From an uncultured Christensenella sp. (GTDB taxonomy: Bacteria; Bacillota; Clostridia; Christensenellales; Borkfalkiaceae), in assembly GCA_910579525.1 (NCBI GenBank), contig CAJTUK010000010.1, positions 1 to 28,940 of the forward strand: a stretch of DNA of 28,940 bases, written 5' to 3'. The notes under the pieces are model-generated. The model ran no database searches. It had not been told where the DNA came from and saw nothing but the letters and a program-made list of their open reading frames with translations. Of this stretch, positions 28,836 through 28,940 are shown piece after piece. A program made the position numbers and the translations under genes. Each line of letters starts with the position of its first letter. The stretch's first letter is position 1.

Positions 28836-28940
28836 ATGCTAATAGAGAAACCACTTGTTTCTTCAAGAATAACTGTGCGGAATTATCAAAAGTCAGACCT
28901 GCCATATCTTACCGCAATGTGGTTTGATAAGGAAAACGGC
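28836..28940 (+). CDS. GNAT-family acetyltransferase, N-terminal part (cut by window)
   Basis: The first 35 codons, from an ATG preceded by a CGGGGAAC ribosome binding site, read MLIEKPLVSSRITVRNYQKS and then DLPYLTAMW. The R-I-T-V-R then D-L-P-Y-L layout is the usual first strand and helix of Gcn5-related acetyltransferases. The acetyl-CoA binding region lies outside the window, so the substrate is unknown. Confidence 0.65.
   Translation, partial: MLIEKPLVSSRITVRNYQKSDLPYLTAMWFDKENG

Overview
The window looks like chromosome of a low-GC, endospore-forming Firmicute, most likely an anaerobic clostridium-like lineage. The evidence is a complete spoIIIAA-AH operon, spoIVB, a dacF-type carboxypeptidase, the Firmicute order nusB-folD-ispA-dxs-tlyA-nadK-argR-recN-spoIVB, and an OLE RNA with its membrane partner OapA inside that isoprenoid operon. 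No rRNA is present, so finer taxonomy is only a guess.

Positions 1 to about 5280 hold the right-hand part of a GC-richer foreign element that resembles an integrated filamentous phage (inovirus). In order it carries the tail of a basic protein, a two-segment membrane protein, a Zot/pI-like assembly ATPase, a long coiled-coil protein, several microproteins (two are related zinc ribbons) and a two-winged-helix protein that is probably the replication initiator. Next comes a structured non-coding stretch that could hold the origin or packaging signal. The element ends in a module built like a type I toxin-antitoxin locus: a 34-codon ORF whose ribosome binding site is folded into a hairpin, a 5' leader complementary to its own 3' end, and a convergent antisense RNA with its own promoter.

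Positions 5400 to 11160 are host sequence with accessory patches: tRNA-Leu(CAA) on the minus strand, divergent polA-coaE, tRNA-Leu(AAG), an IS3-family transposase remnant, a divergent tetR / DUF6064-like pair with two matching operator-like palindromes, a tiny zinc ribbon and a sigma-like remnant.

Positions 11184 to 18051 carry spoIIIAA-AH (the mother-cell half of the forespore feeding-tube channel), an Asp23-family gene, nusB, folD and ispA. Positions 18061 to 24827 carry OLE RNA with a strong promoter of its own, oapA, dxs, tlyA, nadK, argR and recN. Positions 24850 to 27750 carry spoIVB, a SpoIIM-like membrane protein and dacF, each preceded by a plausible sporulation sigma-factor promoter. 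The window ends with an unrecognised lipoprotein and the start of a GNAT acetyltransferase.

A recurring oddity is that several genes (polA, tetR, nadK, spoIVB, the SpoIIM-like gene, dacF) have well-formed promoters whose -10 box ends only 5 to 9 bases before the ATG and have no Shine-Dalgarno sequence. This points to leaderless mRNAs.
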